Source: Branchiostoma lanceolatum (lineage: Eukaryota > Chordata > Leptocardii > Amphioxiformes > Branchiostomatidae). From it: a stretch of 64,000 nucleotides of DNA. The notes beneath the pieces are model-generated. The model did no database searches and was not told where the DNA came from. It was given only the letters and a program-made list of their open reading frames with translations. Within the stretch, counting starts at the first letter, position 1. Every line of letters starts with the position of its first letter. Shown here in pieces: positions 32,831-53,042 of this stretch. Both the position numbers and the translations under genes were made by a program. The stretch is taken from positions 1,540,001-1,604,000 of the forward strand of contig NC_089731.1 in the NCBI RefSeq assembly GCF_035083965.1. The letters are read 5' to 3'.

Positions 32831-35405
32831 ATGGCGGCCCTCCGTTCACGAAAAGTTGTGGAGCTGTTTTACGATGTGATTTCGCCGTACTCCTGGGTCG
32901 CCTTTGAGGCAAGAAACTTTTCTGTATCGTTGACTGATAGTCTATATCTATGTAGACCTATTTCAATCACTTAAAGTGTCGAAATCAGTGGTTTAGATAC
33001 GAGAATGCTACTCGATATGATACCTAACGTTACCTACTAACGGTACTGTTGGTTTTTATCTTACCTTGAGTTGTGGCTTCTGTATATAAGACAGGTTCAG
33101 CTTTGTGCTATGTGATATTACAAGGAATTTTCCATTTCATATATAGGAGTTGGCCAAATTCTTAACAAAAATCACTCAAACCGTTAAATTGTTTTCGTGA
33201 CAGGTACTTTGCAGGTACCAAACGAGGTGGAACATAGACCTGCAGCTCCGGCCCTTCTTCATAGGGGGCGTCTTTAAGGAGACCGGTAAGTTCAACACAT
33301 GACAAAAAAATTAATCGTGACAAAACTGAGATCAAGTTAAAGGAGAAATTGTAATGTTGTTTTGACTCGGCGAAACTTGACTCGCAATTCAAAGAGTATT
33401 CATTGTGTACCATGTGCTACCATGCTGATTTTTATTAAGTTTGACATGTGTCTAGTAAAGATACTAAGAAAATTCGAACGAGCGTCTGAAAGTTGTGTTT
33501 CCTTCTCACCACAGGTAACAAACCCCCAGCTCTACTGGCGGCTAAATACACCTATGCCCAACACGATCTGAGAAGACTAGCGGACTTTTACAGGGTAAAG
33601 GGGGTGACTTCGTATATAATAGACTAACAGTCGATTGAATAACGTCTGACGCTAGAGGCTGACCGATTGTTCTGGACGCAACGACAATTTGCACACCCAA
33701 AACTCAAAACTCATGAGTGTTTGAATGTCGTCCACGGTTATCTCCATCACACCGAGTATTAAAGGTATAAAACATGTGTCGTTCCGTATGAACTGGGTCA
33801 CCTTGGAAATCAACTGTTGTGAGTCGTGTCGATGAAATGAATAAATAGATATATAAATAGAAAAATTAGATGAATAAGTAAATGAACCAATTGATTAATC
33901 AATTGATTCACTAATTGATTGATAGATAAATACATTAAGGAAAAGGCAAACGTTTCTCACATAATGACTGCGCGTGCGCCTTCAGGATAACTCACCAATA
34001 TGGCGGACGCTGAATGACGTCAAAGTCATTTGAGCGCTAACATCCTTTCCCCTAGATCCCTGTGAAGATGCCGCCCATGGAGAGGCTGATGCGGAGAGAG
34101 AACGTGAACTCCAACCGCCTGCTGACCGCCGTGACCTTGGACTGCCCGGAACACCTGGAGAGTCTGTCCAGGTGAGAAGGGGTCCTACAAACACCTGGGC
34201 ACAATCTTGAGACGTAATTCACAGACCTATGATATTGCGATTTGTCCTGTTATTTACATTTACGCTGACTGTGGCGGTAGTTTTGTTTGAACGATTATTC
34301 GTGATGAGAAGCTCTAATCGGCCTGCAGGCCGCTTTTCATTGAGGTCATGAGGGAAGAGGTAAGGGTCAGGCAAAATATGTAACAAAGAGACAGTTTACA
34401 TAATTAGTTCAACTGTTGTAAACTTTTATCTACTTTGTTCGATTTATATCCCCATCTCAAAACCGTTGTAGAAGGAGAGTGGCTGAAATTGCCGAAAGTA
34501 AAATAGTCAAATTCAATCGCTCATTGTCACAAAATTGTATATTTAGTTTTGAATCACTCTCTGTAAAGCTCCTGTCACACTTGTACGTATATACAATGTA
34601 TATGTATATTGAAGTGCGTGTGAGTTGCGCATGGACATTTTTTGGGTTTATGTAAAGTTTACAAGGAAGAAGTTGTTTCCTACTTTGATCCACCGTTGTG
34701 CAGCCTAGTTATCAAACCTAAGAAATGACTTCTTCAGCTAGCTGCAGACTTAACCTAACCGGACCAGTGATAGTAGCAATACGAAGTGATAGTTAGGTAT
34801 ATTTATTACGCTGCTTTTTAGATTGTATTTACCACTGTTTATTTCTTTGCAGTCTATGTGCTTTGTACTGTCTTGTGTGTGGGCCACGACACCAGCAACA
34901 GCTGCCTGTGGCCCACGTGTATTGTATCGTTTGCAATTTCAATAAATCACAAATCACAAAATCACAAATCACAAAATAAAAACTTGTTAATACGGAACTC
35001 ATGCCGACTTGCATATACGCACAATTGTGACAGGGCCTTTATTTTGTTATAACGTCTACACCATCCACACATCTTTCCCATTCTACCAGAGAACTCTGGA
35101 TGCGGGTGATGGCACGTGACCAAGACATCACCGAACAAACTAGTCTAGAAACCGCAGCCACCTCTGCAGGCATCCCTTCAGACAGGACCCCACAGCTCCT
35201 CAGTAGAATCCGTGATGACGACGTGAAGGCTGCGCTGAAGGACACGACTAATCAGGCGCTGGCGTACGGGGCCTTTGGTGCCCCGACCATAGTGGCACAC
35301 GTAGAGGGGACTCCCGTCATGCTCTGGGGGTCGGACAGGTTTCCGCTGTTGGCGCACTTGCTGGGGGAACGGTGGGAGGGGCCGCTTAGAGAACTAGCTA
35401 AATAA
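32831..35405 (+). CDS. GSTK1: Glutathione S-transferase kappa, diverged copy C
   Basis: Exons are 32831-32908, 33204-33285, 33515-33594, 34056-34171 and 35090-35405, encoding 223 residues. The first intron starts GCAAGA, a GC-AG intron; the rest are GT-AG. Family marks are [11 protein letters not shown] with catalytic Ser18, [33 protein letters not shown] (closely like human GSTK1), [14 protein letters not shown] and [17 protein letters not shown]. It differs clearly from copies A and B and splits the middle of the protein with an intron they lack. Conversely its last exon is uninterrupted where A and B each have an intron. The C-terminus is ELAK, without a PTS1 tripeptide, so it may be cytosolic or mitochondrial rather than peroxisomal. 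A possible ATTAAA signal is at 35499-35504. Confidence 0.92.
34800..34985 (+). mobile_element. LINE 3' UTR fragment with ATCACAAA tail
   Basis: Sequence ending TTTCAATAAATCACAAA and then short ATCACAAA repeats resembles the 3' tail of CR1/L2-type LINEs, which end in short tandem repeats. It lies in the last intron of GSTK-C, about 100 bases before exon 5. No coding part is present. Confidence 0.55.
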
Positions 35406-36034
35406 CAACAAATAACAGCAAACAAACAAACACATCAACAAATGTATCAACGCTGATAGAAATGACCATGTACTTAAACATGAATTGTAAAAATTAGTAT
35501 TAAAGCTGGCAAAACTATACAATCATGTGTATGGTGTCTGTGCTCACGTCACTATTATGTCATTACTGAAGTCCGCCTTCTTGGATGGTTAAATGTAACA
35601 GTTGCCAAGCTTTCCCATATGAAGCTCTGATCTACAGGGTAGTGATGATTAGATGTAAATTCTGCGAAAGTTGAAGAAAATGTCAATACGTGCGCTTTCT
35701 TAAATGCTGATTCCTACTTGTATGAATTCCTAATTACAACTTCCCTCCAGTAATGCCCTTAACTTTATGATGATGATAAATTCCCTAAACGTTAAGTCTT
35801 CAAATTTACGTATATTAAGATTGATTCTTTCGGAGAGTGCAGTCTGTCGTTTTGATCACTGCGAACGCCTTTTTTATCGTACCGCAAGAAAGGCTTTCCG
35901 TGCAGGGACTTGATGACGTGGAAACTTGACATTCTACAGGCCTATTAGCTATTGAGAATGTTCAGTTTAGCGGAAAACGTGTTTTAGTGACTACATTACA
36001 CCCCGGAGAGCTTCCATGTCTCACGGGGCGGACG

Positions 36035-36470
36035 GGTGCCTACCGCTGCGTGTACATCAATTAGCGGTGCGTCTTTTGTCGCTGGTTGATGTACATGTCA
36101 TGATAAATCATATGGCATGTATATTTGCGTAGGATCAACATTCTTACATGAACGGTTGCCGACAGAAATTGAGAAGATATTTAGGGCAGTCGACGCGGAT
36201 GTATTGTAGAAAATTCAGCTTTCTGGCGACCGTGAGAAATGGTCAGTTTTATTTACACCTCCATTAGTGTCACATAAAGAACCACTATTCTACCTGAAGT
36301 CCACTTACATAATGATAAAATGAAATATAGATAGCAAAAACGTATAGGATTGGTAAACAGAAAATTATACAACATCCGAAAAAATGATTGCCGGAGATCG
36401 GGACGGACTGCTACGTGTGCATCAATTAGCGGGGCGTCTTTTGTCGTTGGTTGATGTACATGTCATGACC
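36035..36470. repeat. Pair of direct repeats with internal palindromes
   Basis: A 55-base block (TGTACATCAATTAGCGG, GCGTCTTTTGTCG, GGTTGATGTACATGTCATGA) occurs at about 36052-36104 and 36416-36468 with few differences. Each block has short inverted ends (GTACATCAA and TTGATGTAC). No gene is visible. Confidence 0.75.
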
Positions 36471-36684
36471 CGACAAAGCGTCTTTGCATGAGACCATTGT
36501 TATGTCAAACGTCGTGCAACAGTTTAACGAATTCTGGACATATCTAAGCCGAGGTGTCGTTCGAAATTCAACTAGCCAGTGCATGATGGAAATGGCAAAG
36601 TTTGTCACAAGAAGTAAGATATAGCTGTTAGCACGCCTCCATTTATGTAACTTTGATATTATAGTGCATCATGAATATTGAGTA

Positions 36685-38045
36685 GCCTCCATCAGGCCCT
36701 CTTACGGACGTATGAATCGTAGAATTCGGCAGAAAAAGGAATAATTAGCCAGTAGAGTCAGTCCACAGTGAAGGTCACATTTCACCCGTTTAGGAGCCTG
36801 CAAGTGAAACCCTGGCGTAGTTACTGTTAGTCTGGTAACGGAGTCTGCAAGTGAAACCCTGGCGTAGTTAGTCTGAAAGAGACTAAATATTGAGTACGGT
36901 GTACTCTTTTGAAGAAAAACCAGCCTGCAGTAATACCATCTCTTCCTTATCCAACTGGAATCGAGCACCCGTCTCTGTATAGTCATGACACAATCATGGA
37001 ATACAAAATTATAGCAGCACCTACTGTCTCTAGGTAGCATAGCATAGCATAGTAATAAAGTTGAAGTTGCAGAAATTGTTGCCGGAGATCTTTGTCCATG
37101 GACGGTCGGTTGTGTCATAACTTTGCTGAACATCAAACGGGAACAATAAAGAAATATGATACCTTAGGGGCTATACCTGTACGTGTAGATCCTCTCGTAC
37201 ATCCACGTGTTGCGCGCACGAACAAAGCGCAGGATAGCCTCCATCACAGGCTCTCTGGGCCTTTTTGGGATGGCTTATAACACACTTTTGCTGATGACTT
37301 CTTTTTATATTAGGTCGTTGGTGTAACCAGTCCGTAATTATTTGGCCAAATGGTTACGGGCTGGCTACACAAACGACCCAGTACAAAAAGAAGTCATCAG
37401 CAAAAGTGTATATAATTCGTGTTTCAATTCATCTTCATTTGAGGTGAAGCATGATGCTTTTTCACGTAGCTGGTGGCAGTGCAATGCGGCTTCGCTACAG
37501 CTCGCGTTTTTTGGCCAAGCACACCGGTACCGGGTCACCCCTACTCTTCTCGATAAGTGTGTTGGGTTCTTTTACGTGCAGAGGTTTGACGCTTGGGGTC
37601 TATGCCCGAAGCTCCCTCATACACGGGGCCGCCGGCTTTACGTCACCATCCGAAATGACGTGTATTATAAGCCCCTCCAAAGGCCCAGAGAGCCTGCGAT
37701 GGAGGCTAGTGCAGGATGTGATGATCGATGCTCAGCCTGATCATGACTTTTTTACGACAAGGCGCGGCAAATGCGCTTATCATGTTCATGATCTCCCCAG
37801 ACATTACAGATGATTCACAGTCACATGGAGGCGCTGTCACGCAGGGGGATGAGACAGACATCCGTCATCTGTTGCCTTGACTAGCCTCCACCAGGCCCTC
37901 TTACGGGCGTATGAATCATAGAATTCGGCAGAAAGAGGACTAATTAGCCAGTAAATCAGTCCATAGTGAAGATCACATTTCGCCCGTTAACGTAACGGAG
38001 CCTGCAAGTGAAACCCTGGCGTAGTTAGTCTGGTAGAGACTATGC
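36685..38045. mobile_element. Composite repeat island of nested elements
   Basis: Two direct repeats of about 160 bases (GTAGCCTCCATCAGGCCCTC ... GTGAAACCCTGGCGTAGTTA) lie at about 36685-36850 and 37883-38040; a short form is at 54352-54420. Between them, inverted arms of about 49 bases at 37227-37275 and 37661-37709 (TAGCCTCCATCACAGGCTCT) bound a 480-bp element. That element contains a second foldback unit (arms ACACTTTTGCTGATGACTTC, about 37274-37410). These look like successive insertions of non-autonomous DNA elements. No open frame resembles a transposase. Confidence 0.65.
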
Positions 38046-38049
38046 CTTG

Positions 38050-39430
38050 ACCAGGTCGGTGCCCCCTGGTTGACGTCATGATTTGCATAAGCAAAGGTGT
38101 TCAACGCTTGTTGCACGCTCGTTACCTGTCATGCAGGTGTACAACGCGCAACCTTCATCAACAACATGAAGCTGGACTCAGTAGCATAACTACAGCAGAA
38201 CTTCGCTCACTGTTGGAGGACAGAGCCGAGTGGAGAAGAGGAATCCATTGTTTCCCGTGTTGGCATGCGTTTTAGGTTCAAGGTGTACTAGTGCCGTGTG
38301 TGGTTAAACGAAACGTGACTTTGCTAGCGGTACGTGGAGGTTGATGGTCTTTTCGTGTGGTTCCCTGGAGGGAAGAGCCTCTCACTGCGTATCGCGTCAT
38401 CTCCAGTCAGCATCACCAGGTGCCACCACAGACCCCAGGTATGTGAAGTTGGGTACACATTTTATTTTCTGTTAATGTCTTTTTTGTCTGGGGTGGCCGA
38501 GGGTTCCAGTTGGTACTTATGTTTTCCTGTATTTGTGTGACCGTCCGTCTCCTCCGCAGACTTCTTTGAGCGCCAGCATTTTTAGGAGGAAGGGGGGGGG
38601 GGGTCGGGATTTTCCACATAAGCTAAGGTTCTCTAATGCCGGGAGAGGGAGGTTCGCCACGCCAAGAAGCCTGTCTTCTGTCGGTGAAACTCCGGCGTAT
38701 CAGCGCTCCTCGAAGAAATAAACGCCGGCGCAGCATGAAGCCTGCGAAGGAGGCTATCTGTATCTGTATCTGTATAGCCCGTATAACCGCCCTTCGGCGT
38801 AACACACCAGCTTCGCAGGCACGCGGCGCGGCGGCAGCTGGTTATATTACACTGAACGGCCTGATCCCAGCTAGGCGAGGACTTCGTAGTAGCCATTGAC
38901 TAGTTGGGCAGACCTGTATGTCAGTTGAACCGGTAAATAGAATATTGAAGAAACAAAAAGCCATCCACCCAGTTTTGGATATACCAAGGAGGTTTAAAAT
39001 TGATATGCTGATGATGAGGACTCTTTTGTTGCACTCTTCAGCTTGTAGCTGCTGTTCTAATGAGTTGCAATGTCCTTCTTTAAATGGAGGGTACACTTGT
39101 ACATCTACCCATTATTGTACTATTTTTTAGATACCTGCGTTATTTGTAGCCTTCATATCAATCAACTTAATGGACAAAATTGTTCCTTGATGAAAGGCTT
39201 TTATCTAGCGTTGATAATTGTACTTGACAATCTGTGCCCTAAATTGCTAAAACATTCATATCATAAGTAGTCTAATAGGTCTAACTACAGCACACGCCCT
39301 TTACCACTTACAGAATTGGAATTGCCGCACAGTGCGTAGTTAACGTGTGCCCTAACATACAGGCCTGTGCTCGATTGAGTATGGGCAGTAAGGTGGAAAA
39401 TTTGTGTTCATGTTTTTTGTTGGCATAATG
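38050..39430. other. Gene-free repeat-rich stretch
   Basis: No exon with coding character plus splice sites was recognised. It contains a G run (38594-38605), a short CTGTAT repeat near 38755-38775 beside the dispersed GGCGTAACACACCAG motif, and otherwise AT-rich unique sequence. Confidence 0.45.
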
Positions 39431-39438
39431 TTCCGTAA

Positions 39439-39638
39439 TACTGTAAATGCAGAAAAGTTCGCGGTGTTTTTATGTTTGCGATTTTCGCGGCGACCATTTC
39501 ACCGCGAACTTAAAACCTCCGCGAAAATTTTGTCCAATACTGTAGTTGGATTTGACTATAGCGCTTAAAACTACCGCGAACACTCTATTTTCGCTTTTAG
39601 CGCGAAATAAAAACCACGTGAGCTGAAATGCATTTACT
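39439..39638. mobile_element. MITE family 2, inverse copy
   Basis: It begins TACTGTAAATGCAGAAAAG and ends near GAAATGCATTTACT, with internal TTTCGCGG, ACCGCGAACTTAAAAC and CCGCGAAAATTTT blocks. It is the opposite orientation of the 21252-21450 element and keeps the GCG words better. Confidence 0.8.
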
Positions 39639-40067
39639 CTGTACTCTGTACTCATCTCAAGTCTGTACATTGCCAAACGAGACAAGTGAAGTTTTTAGAG
39701 AAGGGTCTTCACAAAGGCAACTCTAACACGACGACTCTGCTGATGAAGCAACGTTCGAACTTATAAAACATCTGAGAAGTTAAACACGAAAGGTCATCAA
39801 GTATTGGTACATATAACAGACGTATATAAAGTCTAGAGCAACGCCAGGCGGGCTGGCGTTATCAAGGCGGACCTCGAGTGTAAGAGTCATCCGGCAGCTC
39901 GCTGCAAGCATCCCAACCAGAACCAGCACGTCTCCCTCGAATTGGTGCCGCTGGAGAAGGCGGATGCTCAAAGTGTGTGGGTCTCAGATTCGCAACCTGT
40001 TATCCACCCTAAACAAATCCACGCGAAGGCTACCGTGTCAATTGACACGGTCACCATACTCGATCTG

Positions 40068-40162
40068 TATTTGTATCTGTACTATGTATCTGTACTATGT
40101 ATCTGTACTATGTATCTGTACTATGTATCTGTACTATGTATCTGTACTATGTATCTGAATAC
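40068..40162. repeat. 13-bp minisatellite
   Basis: The unit TGTACTATGTATC is repeated about seven times with almost no variation, preceded by TGTATTTGTATC. It is followed by AATAAAGATAATACGAG, resembling a retroelement tail. Confidence 0.9.
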
Positions 40163-40744
40163 GAATAAAGATAATACGAGTGGTTGCCATCACCATATAA
40201 AGTCTACTGAGTAGCTATGTTCCGGTTGGATTAGATATCCTGAAAGAAGACCAAAGGTCCGGTGGAAAACACGATGAGTCGACAGTTCGTGTTATAGAAT
40301 AGTTGATCTTTTTATCTATAACAAAGCCAATAACATTGATTAGCTCTTCATTAATGCATGTTTACAACGTGAAAGGTCATCCGAGGCCGAACCAATTTGG
40401 TGGAAAAGTTGCGCTTTAAACCTCTGACGGCACGAACACAAACGGAAGGGCCACCTCCCAGTACCCACGGGACTAACCGTCATCAGAGAATTAAAACATG
40501 GCCTGATGTACTAAAATGTTATAAGCTGCAAGAACATTGAAAATGCATTTTCTTGTACCGGAAATTGTCCGTTGATCTCACCATAAAATGTCACTTGTGA
40601 CCTTTTTATTGCTTTAAGCCGATGTTTTTCTGATCGCTTAGCAGTTCTTTTCCTCATTTTTACGCACGCACATCTCGTCTCTTGCCTATTATTCTAATCA
40701 TGAATTAGTTCAGTTGGTTAGAACATTGTTCGGCTGGGTGCGAC

Positions 40745-41395
40745 AGTCGGTAAACACCAGTATGTGGCGAGCGTGAACGGAGCAAGTAGGTTTCAAGGCT
40801 GGGGAATTACTACCTCTGGACGTTAACTAGTTGTGGCCGCTGGCGCTGGACAAGTGTGGTAACGGTAAGGTGCGTTTTTCTATGAAAGATCGTCTTCAAA
40901 CTTCATGTTCTATTTGTTTCTTAGTTTCGCATAACCAGTAGACCGGCGTAACACACCAGTCTTCGTCACTCGGGTACATCCAAGCCTCCTATTCTAACCC
41001 ATATGCATAAGTGTGGCTGTGTTCTAAACCCAAACATCATGAGGGCAGACGTCCGTACGAAGTCGGTAAACAATAGTATGTGGGAGCGGGCGTGGACTGA
41101 ACAGGTCGGTTTCAAGGCTGGGAAATTATTACCTCTGGACGTTAAATAGTTGTGGCCGCAGGCGCGGAACTTAATTGTGGTAACGGTAAGGTGCAATCTT
41201 CTCTGAAAGATCGTCTTAAAGTGTTATGTTCCCTTGTTTCTTAGTTTCGCATAACCGGTAGACCAGAGTAACACACTAGTCTTCGGGTATCTGCTGTATA
41301 AAACTATATACCAGTACATTCAAGCCCCCTAGTCTGATCCACCAGTGTGGCTGCTGTGTTCTAAACCCAAACATCATGAGGGCAGTCGTCTGTAC
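40745..41395. repeat. Two-copy tandem duplication upstream of iGluR-D
   Basis: A unit of about 310-340 bases occurs at about 40745-41055 and 41060-41395. Shared blocks are GTCGGTAAACA, GGTTTCAAGGCTGGG, TACCTCTGGACGTTAA, GTGGTAACGGTAAGGTGC, TTTCTTAGTTTCGCATAACC and AACCCAAACATCATGAGGGC. It lies 400-1050 bases before the iGluR-D start codon and includes a good donor-like sequence (GGTAAGGT), so it may hold duplicated promoter or leader exons. That role is inferred. Confidence 0.7.
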
Positions 41396-41714
41396 AGAAA
41401 TCTCACGGGTTTGCTGTTTTCTACAGTGAAGAGAGATATCTGTGCGTATATATCTGTTTTGTGGAACCGGTACAACGAGTTCTAGATGACTCAGCTAATC
41501 ATACTGTTAAAAGCAAGCTGCGTAAGTATCTGATCTGAGTCATGGAAGAGTTAAACCATTGTGCTGTGTTCACTCTCACTCCAGCCCAGCATTGCGGCTA
41601 CGTCCTTTTTTTAACGCGTTTTAAATGTGTCTCTTTTTCAACAGGGGAACGTTAACGAAATCACAACGTCACATCCAAAGAACCGCAACCCCCCAAGCTA
41701 CAAGTAGCGTGCAG

Positions 41715-41790
41715 ATCGAGGTTCAGGGCATCGACATCTAGCCTGGGATTCGAACCAGCGACCCTTCGATCCACAAGGCGACGTAGACGG
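41715..41790 (-). mobile_element. tRNA-derived SINE fragment abutting the iGluR-D start
   Basis: On the minus strand GGTTCGAATCCCAGGC is a good B box, preceded by CGTCGCCTTGTGGATCG as a weak A-box side. It ends within about ten bases of the iGluR-D start codon, so the leader of that gene appears to be SINE-derived. A complete tRNA fold cannot be drawn. Confidence 0.45.
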
Positions 41791-41796
41791 CACAAG

Positions 41797-50215
<8,419 letters not shown>

Positions 50216-50760
50216 CGCTCCTCCTGCAGAAACGTCTTAGACGAAACGTCTTAACTTAAGACGCATCCATCCTTATAGTGTATACGCAGGGAAATGCCTG
50301 AAAGAATCCTGATACTAGAACATGTACAATAGTGTGTGATAGGCGCTCCTGCTGCAAAAATGACACTGACAAGAAACGCCTGGACCCAACATACTTCAGT
50401 TACAGGACAGGACTTTGGAACTAGAAAATAAGCGATAGTATGTGATATATATAGGGAATCCTCCCACAGAAATGCCTTAGACGAAACGCCAGGGATCAAC
50501 AAAATCCAGTGACATCTTTAGACGCACCAATCCTTACTCTGTATACGTAGGGAAATTTCTGAAAGAATCCTGATACTAGAACATGTACAATAGTGTGTGA
50601 TAGGCACCCCTGGCTGCAAAAATGTCACAGAAGAAACGTCTGGACCCAACAAACTCCAGTGACATATTTAGACGCGACAATTCTACACTGTATAAATAGT
50701 GAAAATCTCTGCATGAATGTTAATGCTAGAAAATGTACAATACTAGTATGTGATGTATAG
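50216..50760 (+). repeat. Tandem repeats in the iGluR-D 3' UTR
   Basis: Units of about 125 bases (with a 250-base higher-order pairing) share GCTCCTCCTGCAGAAAYGTC, TTAGACGAAACG, AATCCTGATACTAGAACATG and TACAATAGTGTGTGATAGG. They occur roughly four times, starting right at the stop codon at 50215. The AGAYGAAACG words recur at even spacing. Confidence 0.75.
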
Positions 50761-51129
50761 ACACAGCTTTGTTAGAAGTTTTAGTTTTTGACGATCGTTT
50801 TGCTAACGTTGAAATGTATGTAATTATATAATCGTATGAAAGCCTTTCTGTTTGTACTTTTTGTACCTTTTTCATAGAATTTAGAACTCTCCACTTGACA
50901 CTTTAGTCTGAAAATTGAATGAAAACTCTGTTGCTTCTTAGCGCCTAGTAACTATAGCAACTCTGTATCATCCGAATTCCGATGTGAACGAAGGTTTGAA
51001 CAGGACTTAAAACGAAGCACTGTTGAATCTATATTGTGCTCACTATTTTGCTGACGATACTTAGTGACGGAAGTTAAGACATTTGCGTATATTTTCGTTC
51101 AGCATATAGCCAGAGCATACTGGGGTGAA

Positions 51130-51440
51130 CCCTACTATAACCCTATAGCTCAACGGTAACAGCCTCACAGTTGAGCTCCTGGTTCAAATTAGTTGGGGAT
51201 TTCCCGGTTCGAATACGGGGAAGGGCATCCTGGTTGGAGCTGCATTCGTATTTCGGAAGGGACGTAGAATGGGTGTCCCGTGATCGAGGAGGTGCCTCGA
51301 GCACGTTAAACCGCACTACAACAGCCTCGTACGTAAATGGGTCCCTATTGGCTGTAATTCAGATGAATGATTGTGTTCGGATTCAAAGAATGTTCCTTGA
51401 AATACAGGGCGGAGGGACGCCTATCGGCGTTCACTGAACT
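51130..51440 (+). mobile_element. tRNA-derived SINE
   Basis: ATAGCTCAACGGTAACAGCC (A box) and CCCGGTTCGAATACGGGG (B box) are followed by about 200 bases of body with CGGAAGGGACGTAGAATGGG and a GTTAAACCGCAC word. It lies between iGluR-D and iGluR-E. No gene is seen in this interval. Confidence 0.6.
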
Positions 51441-52065
51441 GCAGTCCCTCCTAGTACTAGCGTGCAAGTCATTCTGTGCATTTGGTTGCAAGTGTATCAC
51501 GTACACAAACGGACAGGCTCCGTAGCTTGCTACCTATGATCAAATAGGGATTTCTATTGAGTAGATGTGCCGACCGAAACGCAAATGCGACGTAGCAGAC
51601 AATGCAAATAATGTGTTTACCTTTAAAACTTTGTATCTGCTCCGTTAGAGGGCCTTGTTGGTCTACTGTATTGTGGTCTGTAGATGCTGCCATGGCGTGT
51701 TACTATGGATCTTTTCAAGACAAACAATTACAGAAAAAAACTATTTTGAGAAAGGAGGGCAATGCAGGATTAGCAATCACATAATCCTACAACACGCCTA
51801 GCTTGGGTAGGGTTTATAACAACACAGCAACACAAAACCGCTCTTTTACAAGCTCATATTGTCTAACCAAATGCAACGTTAAAGTTGAGTATTTTAGAAC
51901 CATATCGGATGATACCTCTTATGACCTGCAATTAAGAACCAGACATGTCAATATTTACCATGAGTTTGCACTTTATCACACCAAGAGGAAAGTTACCCTA
52001 GTTATAATCATTAAGGACCGCCATCATCAAGTTAAAATTACGTTTTCAACTTTAATTCTGGTTTA

Positions 52066-52150
52066 GTCACTGAAGACAGTGGATGAAACGTCTGACTCTG
52101 AACGTTTAATAAATCCAGTTGCTTGACATGAGTAGCTGTTATCTTGCGTT
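52066..52150. mobile_element. End fragment of the hammerhead-like retroelement family
   Basis: GTCACTGAAGACAGTGGATG, AAACGTCTGACTC and AATCCAGTTGCTTGACATGA are diverged matches to the core and right end of the element at 7264-7620. Only this end is present. Confidence 0.55.
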
Positions 52151-53042
52151 TCTGTTATAAACTTCAATGTATTCTTTAGGCTCTTTAATTATGATTGTTT
52201 TAATGAGAGAATGTATGACGGCATGACGTTGTATCATCACTGATGTTGATCGGTACTAAAAAGAACCTGTTTTTTTCTCAGAAAAGGTTCAATTCATTGC
52301 GATCACTCTTCAAAGTATGGGACCCTTCTCCTTGTAAAATATAAAACACAAAAGGCCCTGGTTGTCGTCGCAGACCTATAAACTAATTATAACGTGTAGT
52401 GACTGCCCAACTATCCCCACCTTACTCTCAAGGCCGCACGTCGGCACAGCGGCCTGTACTAATGACCCGACAAACTCGTACCGGTAGGCTGGGGACGGTC
52501 CACTACTGGTATAGCGGAGGGGATGGTCAGGATATCAAGGGGAGATTCAAAACATTCTATGTACTAAATTGTACACATTTTGTCGTTTTTATTCGTAGAG
52601 CTACTTGAGTGAAACAGATAGATCACTCACTCACTCACTCAGTCCTCTTCTGGGCCTAGTGGCTCTTGAGGTAGATACATCCGATTTAAGTTTAAATAGC
52701 TCGGAAAAAGGTTTCTCCTCCCCCCTCCCCGATAGCTCACGCACGCTCCCTTACCTTCCGTCAGATTACACCTTACTGTTACTCAAGTTTCCACCTTCAT
52801 ACTCACCTGTTCACACCTGCCGACAGGTTCGCCGACGCCAGAACTATTCCGTAACATGTTCCTTGAAGTGCCTCGTTAATCTCAAGACGCGTAAGCTCCT
52901 CCCCTTTCGTCGCTGACTAACCTCCGTTCGACCTAAGAATTCAAAGACACGGGCGGTGCACAGTGACACTAGCGAGGCGACCAGGTGGCCTGGCGCCGGG
53001 GCTGTTCTGTACAGCGGTAGAATCCGGGCAGCTGTAGCAAAG

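Noticed and set aside
37342-37813. 132- and 120-codon overlapping frames
   Set aside because: They lie inside nested inverted-repeat elements, resemble no transposase or other family and overlap each other in different frames.
39942-40214. 90-codon frame with YVSVLCICTM repeats
   Set aside because: It is produced by the 13-base minisatellite. The upstream part has no recognisable domain.
52390-52916. Possible exon-rich stretch between the receptor genes
   Set aside because: Open frames are short and Ser/Pro/Thr-rich with no consistent splice sites or known domain.
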